From positions 124,001 to 188,000 of the forward strand of contig JACRJX010000043.1 of the NCBI GenBank assembly GCA_016235595.1: DNA of 64,000 nucleotides, read 5' to 3'. The stretch comes from Verrucomicrobiota bacterium. Its GTDB lineage: Bacteria > Verrucomicrobiota > Verrucomicrobiia > CAIQCK01. Within the stretch, counting starts at the first letter, position 1; the number at the start of each line of letters is the position of its first letter. The translations under genes and the position numbers were made by a program. Under the pieces are notes generated by a model that saw only the letters and a list, made by a program, of their open reading frames with translations, had not been told where the DNA came from and did not search any database. Shown here in pieces: positions 10,415 through 19,617 of this stretch.

Positions 10415-10432
10415 GTTCTGCGTGGAACGTGC

Positions 10433-12817
10433 ATGAAGGACATTTGGACATTGTCGCGGCGCGAGTTTCTGGCAAACGCCGGGATGGCGGCGGGCGGACT
10501 GGCTGTGTTCGGCAGGGCCTCCGTGGCGGAGGCGGCGTTGCAGACGGCGCACCCGGACATGGCGGCGCTGCGGCGCGCGATGATGGACTCCCCCTTCGGC
10601 GTGGCACTGCATCGCGCGAAGGTTTTCACCGAAGTCTTCCGCAAACACGAATCGGAGCCGTGGATCGTCCGCAAGGCGATGGCGCTGCGGGAGTATTTCG
10701 AAACCGTGCCGCTTTACCTGCGCGAACACGACGGCATCGCCGGCTCGATCAGCGAAACACCCGGCGCGATGCCGGTCATGGTCGAGCTGGGTATCGGGGA
10801 GAACAACATCTATCTCAGCGAGCGGCCCGACCGCAAAGGCCATCTCAAGGACAAGGTGCCCGACGACATTCGCCACTATTGGAAGAACCGGAACCTATGG
10901 GGCCGTTATCGCATTGAGATTCTCGGCCAGCCGCCGGTGAAGAGCCACGACGAGCTGCCGCTGAACTGCCCGCACTACAAGTTCATCTCCAACCAGGGCC
11001 ACCTCTGTCCCGGCTACAAGGAATTGCTGCGCGCCGGCATCGGTGGAATGCGAAAGAAAGTCGCGGCACGCCGGGAAAACGAGACCAACGCTGAGAAACT
11101 CGCGTTCCTCACCGCGGCCGAACATGCGCTTGCCGGCCTCTCCGCGTGGGCGCAACGCTACAGCAAATTTCTCGCGACGGAGGGAAAACAAGAGATGTCG
11201 CGTCTCTGTGCGAAGATCGCAACGCAGCCGCCGGAGACGTTCCGCGAAGCCATGCAGCTCATCTGGCTTGCGCATCAGGCGATTCACATCGAGGGCCACG
11301 GCTACTCTTGCACGCCGGACCGGCTCGACCAGTTGCTGCTGCCATTCTACGAAGCCGACCGCAAGGCTGGCCGGCTCGACGATGCTGAAGTCATCCGGCT
11401 CACCGAGAACTTCGTGCTCAAGATGTTCGACAACACTTATTGGGGGCCAGAGCATCACCTGACGCAGGGCTTTGTCGTGGGTGGTTCGGCATCGGATGGG
11501 CGCGATCTGACCAACCGGCTGAGTTGGCTGATGCTCGAAGGCGCGACGAACATGGCGTTGCCGGAACCGCTGGTCTGGATGCGCTGGCATCCGGCGATTG
11601 ACCAGAAGTTCTTCGACTTCTGCCTCACGCGGCTCCAGCGCACGACCTGTTACCCGATGCTGTGGAACGACAAGGTCGTGCCGGAGGGCCTGATGGAACT
11701 CGGCGTGTCGCGCGAGGATGCGTTCAACTACGTCCCCGTCGGCTGCAACGAACTCGGCGTGCCCGGCCGGTTCTACTTCAACCCCGGCGCGAACGTCAGC
11801 TACCTCGGCGCGATCGAGGCGGCGTTGACGAGCGGCCAAGGCTACAGGAAGCAATGGAAGTGGCGCAACGTCGCGCCAGCCGTGGACAACCTATCTTCGT
11901 TTGACCAATTCTCCGCCGCGGTCGGCGCTTACATGCGCGAGGACATCAAGAAGTCCTACGAGCGCGAGATGCAGATGCTCAAGGCGCAGATGCAGTGGGG
12001 CCAGACTCCGCTCACCTCGTGCTTCTTCGACGGCTGCATCGAGAAAGCCCGCGACCTGACGCAGGGCACCCAATACAACATCCTCTCCTGTGGCGGCATC
12101 GGATTTGCCAACGCGGTGGACTGCCTTGCCGCGTTGCGCGAGGTTGTGTTTGAGAAGAAGCAAGCCACGCTCACCGACGTGGCCACCGCCTGTGCCGCAA
12201 ACTTCCAGGGTCACGAGCGCCTGCGCGCCAAACTCCGCGCCGCGCCGAAGCACGGCAACGACGACCCGCGCGTGGACGACATCATCCGCCTCGTCGAGCG
12301 CCTCCGCGACGAGCCGATGAAGGCCATCTGCCGCGACCCGCGCGACGGCAGCAAGTTTGGCAACAGCCACGTCGTTCGCAGCGGCGCCGTGACGATGGGC
12401 CGCGGCACGCCGGCCACGCCCGACGGCCGCCTCGCCGGCACGCCCGTGGCCAATTCCGTCGCCGTCTCCGCCGGCTGCGAGCGCAGCGGCCCGACCGCCA
12501 CGCTCAACTCCGTCTGCAAGCTCAACGCCGCGAAAAGTTGGCAATGCGCCTACCAGGTGAACATCCGTTTTCACGCCGGCATGATTGCCGATGCCGGCCA
12601 GCGCGAGAAATTGCGCGCCATGCTGAACGTCTATTTCCAGAATGGCGGCCAGGAGTTGCAGATCAACGTCGTGGACAGCGCCACGATGCGCGCCGCGCAG
12701 AAGGACCCCGACCAATACCGCGACCTCGTCGTCCGCGTCGCCGGCTTCAGCGAGTTCTTCGTCAATCTCACCCCCGACATGCAGGAAGAAATCATCGCCC
12801 GGACGGAGCACATGTGA
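10433..12817 (+). CDS. Tat-signal-bearing glycyl radical enzyme (PFL/dehydratase family)
   Basis: This 794-residue protein has a pyruvate formate-lyase-like N-terminal domain (KAMALREYFETVPLYLREHD). The active-site loop VPVGCNELG carries Cys438 and Glu440. The C-terminal glycyl radical motif VVRVAGFSEFF puts the radical Gly at 771, followed by the family tail EEIIARTEHM. The GC-x-E loop and tail resemble the dehydratase/lyase branch more than true PFL, though Asn replaces the usual Val of GCVE. The start at MKDIWTL gives a classic twin-arginine signal, SRREFLANAG then a hydrophobic stretch and Ala-rich cleavage region. Glycyl radical enzymes are normally cytoplasmic and oxygen-sensitive, so this is odd. 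No radical-SAM activase gene is adjacent. The stop codon overlaps the next ATG. Confidence 0.88.
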   Translation: MKDIWTLSRREFLANAGMAAGGLAVFGRASVAEAALQTAHPDMAALRRAMMDSPFGVALHRAKVFTEVFRKHESEPWIVRKAMALREYFETVPLYLREHDGIAGSISETPGAMPVMVELGIGENNIYLSERPDRKGHLKDKVPDDIRHYWKNRNLWGRYRIEILGQPPVKSHDELPLNCPHYKFISNQGHLCPGYKELLRAGIGGMRKKVAARRENETNAEKLAFLTAAEHALAGLSAWAQRYSKFLATEGKQEMSRLCAKIATQPPETFREAMQLIWLAHQAIHIEGHGYSCTPDRLDQLLLPFYEADRKAGRLDDAEVIRLTENFVLKMFDNTYWGPEHHLTQGFVVGGSASDGRDLTNRLSWLMLEGATNMALPEPLVWMRWHPAIDQKFFDFCLTRLQRTTCYPMLWNDKVVPEGLMELGVSREDAFNYVPVGCNELGVPGRFYFNPGANVSYLGAIEAALTSGQGYRKQWKWRNVAPAVDNLSSFDQFSAAVGAYMREDIKKSYEREMQMLKAQMQWGQTPLTSCFFDGCIEKARDLTQGTQYNILSCGGIGFANAVDCLAALREVVFEKKQATLTDVATACAANFQGHERLRAKLRAAPKHGNDDPRVDDIIRLVERLRDEPMKAICRDPRDGSKFGNSHVVRSGAVTMGRGTPATPDGRLAGTPVANSVAVSAGCERSGPTATLNSVCKLNAAKSWQCAYQVNIRFHAGMIADAGQREKLRAMLNVYFQNGGQELQINVVDSATMRAAQKDPDQYRDLVVRVAGFSEFFVNLTPDMQEEIIARTEHM

Positions 12818-13749
12818 TGGAAGAGTTACATAAGAGTTTTGGATGCAGGCTGAATGCCGCTTGCATTGGTGGACTGACGGCGCTTTCGGCGTTGGCGCTC
12901 TGTGCCGCAGTTCCTGTTTCGTTCTCGGCGGAACGTTCGGCGCCCAGCGAGGCTGCAAAGCCGAAAGGCCTGAACGTCACATCGACGGCGTTGGTGCACG
13001 AGAACGAATATCCGCCGGGGACGGTGCGGATGACGTTCACCAGCGCGTTTGATGGCGCGGAGGATTGGGCGCTGTTCCTGCCGGGCGATGTGCGCAAGCA
13101 CACGATCGTCTACATGCACGGGTCGTTCTCCGAAGCCGACCAGATTTTCACACGGAAGGACGTTCGTGATTTCTGGCTGAGCCGGATCCGGGAGGGGCGG
13201 CATCCGCTGCTGTCGGTCAACATGCGGGGCACGTCCTATATGAGTCCGGCGGCCGCGGCGGACCTGACGGAGTTGCTCGACTACTACCGGGAAAAACTCA
13301 ACAGCGATCGGTTTGTGCTGCTGGGCGGGTCGGGCGGTGCGTCGAGCGCGATGGCTTACGCGGTGCTGCATCCGGAGAGGGTCCACGGCGTCGTGGCGAT
13401 GGGGATGTGCGACATCTTCGCGCGGCTGAATTTCGCGCGGAAGAGCAACCTGCCAGTACTCCAGAAGCTCGCGAAGACGGTGTTCGCCGCGTATGGCGGC
13501 ACGCTGGAGGAGAAGCCGGACCTTTACCGGGCGCGCTCGGTGCTGGCGCACACCGACCGCCTGACGATGCCGATCATCCTGACGATGGGCGAGGACGACG
13601 CGCTGATTCCCGTGGCGGAGACGCGGAAGGTCGCGGCGGCGATGAAGGGAAAGAAGAACTTCACCTATCACGAAGTCCCGAAGGGCAACCACGACTCGGC
13701 CCTGTGGGTGGACATTGACCTTGAGGCGCTTCGGATACGTGAGAAGTAA
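12817..13749 (+). CDS. Exported alpha/beta hydrolase (prolyl-oligopeptidase-like)
   Basis: A 310-residue protein with an N-terminal signal-like segment (LNAACIGGLTALSALALCAA, about 12-31) and a probable cut before the Ser/Ala/Glu-rich linker. It has the alpha/beta-hydrolase fold with HGSF near the oxyanion hole, nucleophile elbow GGSGGAS (Ser172), acid Asp260 or Asp261 in GEDDALIP, and His292 in PKGNHDSA. It is probably a periplasmic esterase or peptidase; the substrate is unknown. The start is fixed by the TGATG overlap with the glycyl radical enzyme gene, implying translational coupling and a shared pathway. That partner also carries an export signal. Confidence 0.85.
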   Translation: MEELHKSFGCRLNAACIGGLTALSALALCAAVPVSFSAERSAPSEAAKPKGLNVTSTALVHENEYPPGTVRMTFTSAFDGAEDWALFLPGDVRKHTIVYMHGSFSEADQIFTRKDVRDFWLSRIREGRHPLLSVNMRGTSYMSPAAAADLTELLDYYREKLNSDRFVLLGGSGGASSAMAYAVLHPERVHGVVAMGMCDIFARLNFARKSNLPVLQKLAKTVFAAYGGTLEEKPDLYRARSVLAHTDRLTMPIILTMGEDDALIPVAETRKVAAAMKGKKNFTYHEVPKGNHDSALWVDIDLEALRIREK

Positions 13750-13831
13750 GCGGACGCATCCCTTTGCAGGAGTCACCACGGAGTTCCAGACATGAGATGC
13801 CGGGAGACAAGCGCGCCCAGCGGCGGCGGGA

Positions 13832-16795
13832 TCATGGTTCCTTGCGCGCCGTTTTGAAGGAGGGCATGTCGGCTTCGGGGGTGGCCAGCATCAGCTTCCT
13901 GCCGGTTTCGATGGCTTGCAGCATGGTTTGATAGTCCGGGTCTGCCGTGCTGGTGAAGAGCGGCGGCGTCTGGCCGTGCTGCGGCTTCGTGATGCCGCGA
14001 CCACCAGCCGCTTTGCTCAGGTGCGCTGTCAACGCAGGACTGAGATGCGGATGAGTCAGGTTGATCCACGCGAACCGGCCGGTCCAGTCGATCGTTTTGT
14101 CGTATTTATCGTGGCAGCCAGCGCAGCGGCGATTATAGACGCCCGAAAAACTCTCCGCAAACCAGGCTGAAAGACGCCCCGTCTCAACGTCGGTCCACAA
14201 ATCGCGCTTGCCGGGTGACTGCGGCCGGCTGTTCGCGTAGGTGCCGTAATAAGGAACATTGGCATCCATCCACAGGTAGATTCGCTGCCGGTCTTCGAGG
14301 GGAATTTTCCGGCCGCAGTGATCGGAATCAATGATTTCCGTGAGCCGGCTGGCGAAGCAACCGGTCCACAACGGTTGATTGACCGCAGTCGGCGTCCGCA
14401 GCAGCCAGTAAAAATGAACCAGCGGTTTTCCCTTCGCCGCCTCTTCCGGCAACATCTCGCCGGTCTCCATGTTATGCTGGCGATACGACTGGCTGCGGCC
14501 CAGCAAGTTGTCGTAGGCCATGTTGAAGTAACGCGTCTTGTCGCCGCTGAGGTCGCAGCCTCCGGCCGGGTTGCCGCCGCTGTGACATCGGATGCAATAC
14601 CTGTCGAGCACCGGCTGGACGATGGTTGGAAAATCCACGATGCCATCGTTGCCCCACGCCGGCTTTACCAATTCCCGCGGTGGATGGCTGGCCGCCATCG
14701 GCGGCTTCGCGTTTGCAGGGCTTGACGATAGCCGCGCCTCGTGGCAGCCGATGCACCCGACCTGTTCGCCGGGCATGAGTTGTGCCGCGGAGGTCATGCG
14801 CTGCAACTCGCGACCTTCCGCATCGAGCACTTGGAAATAGATCTCACGCAACGCGGGCACGCGGAAATGAGCCGAACCATCCTCCTCGACCGGCACGGTG
14901 CCCCAGCATCGCTTCGCGTAGTAAGTGCCGTAACTCATCACCGGCGATTGGTCGTAAGCACGCGAGCGCAGGTCCTCGGTCTTCCGGACCTGTTCCATGA
15001 CGCGCAGGTATTTCACCCGGCCGCGCTGGATCGCCGGCTCCAGACCGCGATAAACGTCCGCGAGCAACACGACACCCGTTGAGTCATCAGCTTGTGCCTG
15101 GATTCGAGGAGGAATCGTCACTGTCACCGGCGTGGGCCGCAGTGGAATTGGGAAGTAGCAGCCCATGACCGGGTCTTCGTAAAGCAACCGTTTGTTGTCG
15201 GCTGCATCGAGCAGGAAAATGCGGTAGCGGGACACGCCGCCGCCGTAGGAACACAGAAACGTCTGTTCGCTCAGCGGAAACGGGTCGCGATACGACCACT
15301 CGTGGCGTTTGTCGCCAATCACCGGAAACTCCTTGGTGATGTAAACGAATCCCCTGCCCTTCGGCGCTTCCGGCCCGAACGTACGCTCGATCAAGCCGAT
15401 TGCGCCGTGCGGAAATCCATGATGTGGCGCAAACGTTGCGACGACCTTGTCGTTGCGTCCCGGCAGCGGCCGCGCCTGCCAGAACGTGCCGACGTCGCGG
15501 ATCGTGTTGCCGAAATACAACTGATACACCGTGCCATCGGGATATTGCGTCCAAAGGCTCTGGCGAAAAGTGAGATCGCGGTCAACGTATTCCCAGCGTG
15601 TGAACAGCACGCGGCCGTCGGGCAGCATCTGCGGGCTGAAATCGGAAAGCGTGTTCATGCTGACGCAGCGGATATGGCTGCCGTCGGGCGACATGACGTG
15701 GAGGTTCGTGGCGGGACCCGGCTGGCAGAGCGTGTAGCCAAACCGCCGCGTCGAGACGAACACGATGTCGCCGCCCGGCATCTCGCACGGACTGATGTCG
15801 TAGAACGGCCCGTCGGTCAACTGCTTCAGTCCGCTGCCGTCAACGCCGATGCGCCAGATATGCCAGTGCTGTTCCGCTTTCCGCCGGTAGGAGAAGAACA
15901 ACGTCCGCGCGTCGAGGGAGATGTTCAGATCGTAGATGCAGCCGTCAGGATCGGCGAAGATCGCCTTCGCCGGTTGCCCGGGCCGCGTCGGATCGAAGAT
16001 GCGGATGCTGCAACCCGGCGCTCGCGGCTGGGCCGCCCAAATGTCCTGGCCGACCGCCGGAGGCGCGCTGAGCGGATGCCGCGTGATGAATGCAATGGGC
16101 GGCAGTCCTTTCAAAAACAACGTGGACGGGCACGGACGGCGGACAATCTGCTTCTCGAACGGAATGTTCAGCGCCTGGCTTCCAGTCTTGATCCGGAAAT
16201 TGCGGAACTTCGCCTCGCGCTGCCACGGGCGAAAACCCACCGCGCCCGACGCGAGCCGATGCACGGTATCTTCGCAGGCCGCGACCACCTTGCCGTTGAC
16301 CGACACTTCGAGCGATGTCTCCGTCATTCGCACCGCGAGAGGAAACCATTGACCCACCGGCACGGCGCAGGGCACGTCTTTGATCAACTCGAAGTTCTGC
16401 CGGTGCCTTCCCAGCCGCAATGTCTGCCGTTGCGCATCGAGCGAGATTTCATAGCCGTTGAAGCTGTCCGCGCCGACGCCCGGCTCGGTGACCTTGACGA
16501 TGAGACCGGCATTGCCGCCGCGTTTGTCGGGCAACAACATTTCCACATCAACCTCGCCCCTGGCAAAGACCGGTTCCTCCAGCACCAGCTTGGCTCCGGC
16601 GTCCGGCCCGACTGACAGCACACCGTTCTTCATCTGCCAGTTGCCGCCGTAAGCCTTGAAACCTTTCGCCAGCGGCGTTTCCTCCACCAGCTGAAAACCT
16701 TCATCCGGATCCATGCGGCCATCGAGCGCGCCGTGCGCAGAAGGCGAGCCAGTCCACCCAACGAGGAACAACGCAGCCAGTAGTATTTGTTTCAC
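13832..16795 (-). CDS. Exported HzsA-like beta-propeller protein with three CXXCH haem sites
   Basis: A GTG start gives a signal peptide (VKQILLAALFLVGWTGSPSA) and about 987 residues. A longer reading to an ATG at 16903 would overlap the upstream gene and place an Arg-rich tract before the signal. The mature protein begins with a concanavalin-like fold (GNWQMKNGVLSVG, SFNGYEISLD), then a TolB/PD40-type beta-propeller (PDGCIYDLNISLD, ISPCEMPGGDIVFVSTRR, MLPDGRVLFTRWEY). The last third has three c-haem motifs: CIGCH, CIRCH and CAGCH. This order resembles the HzsA-related proteins common in Planctomycetes and Verrucomicrobia. It probably carries electrons or oxidises a substrate in the periplasm. 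It lies downstream of the M1 peptidase gene, 52 bases away. Confidence 0.82.
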   Translation of the reverse strand: MKQILLAALFLVGWTGSPSAHGALDGRMDPDEGFQLVEETPLAKGFKAYGGNWQMKNGVLSVGPDAGAKLVLEEPVFARGEVDVEMLLPDKRGGNAGLIVKVTEPGVGADSFNGYEISLDAQRQTLRLGRHRQNFELIKDVPCAVPVGQWFPLAVRMTETSLEVSVNGKVVAACEDTVHRLASGAVGFRPWQREAKFRNFRIKTGSQALNIPFEKQIVRRPCPSTLFLKGLPPIAFITRHPLSAPPAVGQDIWAAQPRAPGCSIRIFDPTRPGQPAKAIFADPDGCIYDLNISLDARTLFFSYRRKAEQHWHIWRIGVDGSGLKQLTDGPFYDISPCEMPGGDIVFVSTRRFGYTLCQPGPATNLHVMSPDGSHIRCVSMNTLSDFSPQMLPDGRVLFTRWEYVDRDLTFRQSLWTQYPDGTVYQLYFGNTIRDVGTFWQARPLPGRNDKVVATFAPHHGFPHGAIGLIERTFGPEAPKGRGFVYITKEFPVIGDKRHEWSYRDPFPLSEQTFLCSYGGGVSRYRIFLLDAADNKRLLYEDPVMGCYFPIPLRPTPVTVTIPPRIQAQADDSTGVVLLADVYRGLEPAIQRGRVKYLRVMEQVRKTEDLRSRAYDQSPVMSYGTYYAKRCWGTVPVEEDGSAHFRVPALREIYFQVLDAEGRELQRMTSAAQLMPGEQVGCIGCHEARLSSSPANAKPPMAASHPPRELVKPAWGNDGIVDFPTIVQPVLDRYCIRCHSGGNPAGGCDLSGDKTRYFNMAYDNLLGRSQSYRQHNMETGEMLPEEAAKGKPLVHFYWLLRTPTAVNQPLWTGCFASRLTEIIDSDHCGRKIPLEDRQRIYLWMDANVPYYGTYANSRPQSPGKRDLWTDVETGRLSAWFAESFSGVYNRRCAGCHDKYDKTIDWTGRFAWINLTHPHLSPALTAHLSKAAGGRGITKPQHGQTPPLFTSTADPDYQTMLQAIETGRKLMLATPEADMPSFKTARKEP

Positions 16796-16847
16796 TCCAT
16801 CATATCCGACACCGGCGCACAGTAATGTGAAGCGGAGCGTGCGCGGG

Positions 16848-19505
16848 CTACTTCGTTGCCTTCTTCTCCATTTTCTTCTCGGGTTCCTTTGCCGCACCGG
16901 CATCGAGCTTCTTCTTCACGTCTGCCAGCTCCTTGCTCAACCGCTGGTTTTCCTTCTTCACGCCGAGCACTTCCTCGCGCAGGTCTTTCAGATTGTCGGC
17001 CGGCTTGTTGACGGCGCGCAACGCGGCGACAGCCTTCTCGGCCGCCTGCTGCTGCGGTGTTTCCTTCGAGGCAGAGGCGAAGGTTTGCAGAAGCACAATT
17101 GCCTCAGGGTCTTCGAGCGTGCCGAGCGCTTTCATTGCCGCAAGCTGGAAACGCTCGCGTTTGTGATTGAGGAAGCCCGCGAGGAACTTGCGCACGTCGT
17201 CTCGCGATTTCTCGTTCCGCGCCAGGAATGCCAGCGCGTCCAGCGCCTCGCCGAAGCCGTAGCTGGTGAATGCCGCTTCGCGTTTGGCGAGCGTCTCACG
17301 CAACGGCGCGATGAAGGAGGGGTCGTCCTGCGCGCGCATCGCGGTGATCGCGGCGTCGGCGAGGCGGTTGCGGTAGGAGTCGCTGTTGAGGAACCGCAGC
17401 AACGCTTCGCGCACGGCGGGTTGCTGATAAGGCGCAAGCCCCTTGATCGCCACGGCGAGGACGACGGGATTCCGTTCGGCGTCGACACAACCGCGCAGCG
17501 CCTCCAGCGCGCGCGGATGGAAAAAGCCGGCGATATCGCCAACGACGGCGTGGCGGGTGCGCGCGTCCGGTTGTTTGACCGAGGCCGCCAACGCCTCGAG
17601 CGCGTCGTCGTTGTGGATCTTGCGCAGACTCTCGGATGCTTTTACGCGCACGCCATAGAACGCGTCGTGGTTGAGCGCTTCCTTCAGCTTCGCGATGGTG
17701 GTGAGATCACTCTTATCGGCAAGCTGTTCGGCGGCGAGGAGCCGGCCGATCATGTCCGTGGAGTCCGCGAGCTGCGCGTAAAGCATCGCGGCCGGCAGTT
17801 TGAAATTGATTTTCGCCAGCAGCGTGTACTCCGGGTCCACGCGCACGATCTCCGGCGCCTGCCGCAACGGCACGTAGAAGTCCTCCTCCTTCTCCTTCAC
17901 GTGGACTCGATGGTCCACCGTGCCGGCCTTGGACTTGAATCGCAGCGTCAGCGGAAACTGGAACAGCATGACATTGTCGTTGACCGGCTGCGTCTGGCGG
18001 ACGGTGGCTTTCGCGAGCTTGGTCTTCGCGTCCCAACTGTAGCTGACCTCCAGTTCCGGCTGGAGCGCGTGATAAACCCACTGGTCGAAGAACCGGTCAT
18101 AGGAGCGGCCGGAGAGTTCCTCGATGACGGAGTTAAGATCCTCGGTGACGACGTTGCCGAAGGCGTGGCGGTCGAGATAGGTTTTGATGCAGCGGCGGTA
18201 GAGATCGTCGCCGAGCTGGCAGTGCAACATGTGGAGCACCCAGCCGCCTTTCGGATACGCGCGGTAGTCGAACTGATCGAAGGGCGTGGCGTAGCGGCGG
18301 AACATGATCGGGCGCAGCGGCGCACCGCTTCTGCCCAGCACGTTCTGCGCGTCCCTGTAGAGGCCATAGAGCATCTCGTCACGGCCGTGCCGGTCACCCA
18401 TGTAGAGGTTGGCGTAGTAGGTCGCAAAGCCTTCGTTGAGCCAGAGATGGCTCCAGTCCTTGCACGTCACATAGTCGCCGAACCACTGGTGCACCAGTTC
18501 GTGGGACACCAGCACTTCGCTCGACGAAAGCGTCTCCGTGTCCGCGCGGTGCAACGTGCGGTCGGTGAGCGTCGTCAATGTCGTGTTCTCCATGCCGCCC
18601 CAATGGAAATCCAGCACCACCACCTGGCCGTATTGCGCCCACGGATACGGCATGCCGATCTCGCGCTCGAAGAACTCCATTGCGGGTTTCGTGTCGGCGA
18701 ACGTCAGCGCCGCTTCCTTTGCGTCGCTCGGCGGCGTGTAGAATCGCAGCGGCACATCGCGATACGTGTCCTCCAGCTTCGTGAAGAAGCCCGCCGCCAG
18801 CGTGATCAGATAGTTCACGTGCGGTTTGTCCTGCAACCAACGCACGGCCACGAGGCCGGTCGCCGCGTCCTTCGCTTCCGAGACCTGCCGGCCGTTGGAA
18901 AGCACCGTCATGCCTGCCGGCACGTGGCAAGTGACCTCCGAGGTAAACTTCAAGTTCGGGTAGTCGTAGCACGGAAACCAATGTCGTGCCTCGGTGGACT
19001 CGCCTTGCGACCAGACCTGCATGTCGCTGGCGGGATAGCCGTTTGACGGTGTGCGAAAGTAAAGACCCTTCACCGGCTGCGCCGAGTAACGGATCGTCAG
19101 CTTTGTCTCGCGGCCCGGCGGCACCGGTGTCGCAAATGTCACCACGATCTCCTTGTCGGTGACCTGATACCCCGCGAGCGTCGCGGAACACGTTACCGCG
19201 CTCACCGTGAGGTCCACCGCATCGAGCCGCAGCTCATCGAGTGATTTGGCGATCGGCTTGAACGTCAACGTCGCCGAGCCGCGCACCGTGCGCTTTTGGA
19301 AATCCGGTGTGACGTCCAGAGCCAGATGGCGGATGTCCACTTTGCGATCGGGGGCGTATTTGATGTCGCCGACGGACTCCGCGCCCGCAGCCAGTGCCGC
19401 GCGATGGCGGCAGAACAGCGATTCCGCTTCGGTGGATTCGGCGGCGAGCGCGACGCACGACCACAACGCCGCAACGCCCAGGGAGAGGAGATGGCAGGCT
19501 TTCAT
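16848..19505 (-). CDS. Exported M1-family metallo-aminopeptidase with HEAT-like tail
   Basis: An 885-residue zinc peptidase with a signal peptide (LLSLGVAALWSCVALAA). The M1 exopeptidase motif is GGMEN (303-307), the zinc site HELVH (335-339) and the third ligand Glu358 in WLNEGFA. The catalytic domain ends around 560. The rest is alpha-helical HEAT-like repeat (KLKEALNHDAFYGVRVKASE, DPSFIAPLRETLAKR). It ends in a coiled coil (LREEVLGVKKENQRLSKEL) and a Lys-rich tail. It probably trims peptides N-terminally in the periplasm. The HEAT and coiled-coil extension suggests oligomerisation or docking. The HzsA-like gene follows on the same strand. Confidence 0.93.
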   Translation of the reverse strand: MKACHLLSLGVAALWSCVALAAESTEAESLFCRHRAALAAGAESVGDIKYAPDRKVDIRHLALDVTPDFQKRTVRGSATLTFKPIAKSLDELRLDAVDLTVSAVTCSATLAGYQVTDKEIVVTFATPVPPGRETKLTIRYSAQPVKGLYFRTPSNGYPASDMQVWSQGESTEARHWFPCYDYPNLKFTSEVTCHVPAGMTVLSNGRQVSEAKDAATGLVAVRWLQDKPHVNYLITLAAGFFTKLEDTYRDVPLRFYTPPSDAKEAALTFADTKPAMEFFEREIGMPYPWAQYGQVVVLDFHWGGMENTTLTTLTDRTLHRADTETLSSSEVLVSHELVHQWFGDYVTCKDWSHLWLNEGFATYYANLYMGDRHGRDEMLYGLYRDAQNVLGRSGAPLRPIMFRRYATPFDQFDYRAYPKGGWVLHMLHCQLGDDLYRRCIKTYLDRHAFGNVVTEDLNSVIEELSGRSYDRFFDQWVYHALQPELEVSYSWDAKTKLAKATVRQTQPVNDNVMLFQFPLTLRFKSKAGTVDHRVHVKEKEEDFYVPLRQAPEIVRVDPEYTLLAKINFKLPAAMLYAQLADSTDMIGRLLAAEQLADKSDLTTIAKLKEALNHDAFYGVRVKASESLRKIHNDDALEALAASVKQPDARTRHAVVGDIAGFFHPRALEALRGCVDAERNPVVLAVAIKGLAPYQQPAVREALLRFLNSDSYRNRLADAAITAMRAQDDPSFIAPLRETLAKREAAFTSYGFGEALDALAFLARNEKSRDDVRKFLAGFLNHKRERFQLAAMKALGTLEDPEAIVLLQTFASASKETPQQQAAEKAVAALRAVNKPADNLKDLREEVLGVKKENQRLSKELADVKKKLDAGAAKEPEKKMEKKATK

Positions 19506-19617
19506 AAACCGCAGCTTCTAGCGCAAAGCCGCTGCCTTGGAAAGCTTCATCATCGAAACACGCATGGTTCGCATTTCCGGTTGCAAGCTTCGGGCGGTTC
19601 AGCTACAGGCATCGGCT

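Noticed and set aside
13832..16795. Evidence for anammox metabolism
   Set aside because: Only an HzsA-like layout with three haem motifs is present; HzsB, HzsC, Hdh and nitrite genes are absent, and similar proteins are common in non-anammox PVC bacteria.
16796..16903. ATG at 16903 as the start of the HzsA-like protein
   Set aside because: It would overlap the upstream peptidase gene and put an Arg-rich tract before an otherwise good signal peptide starting at the GTG at 16795.
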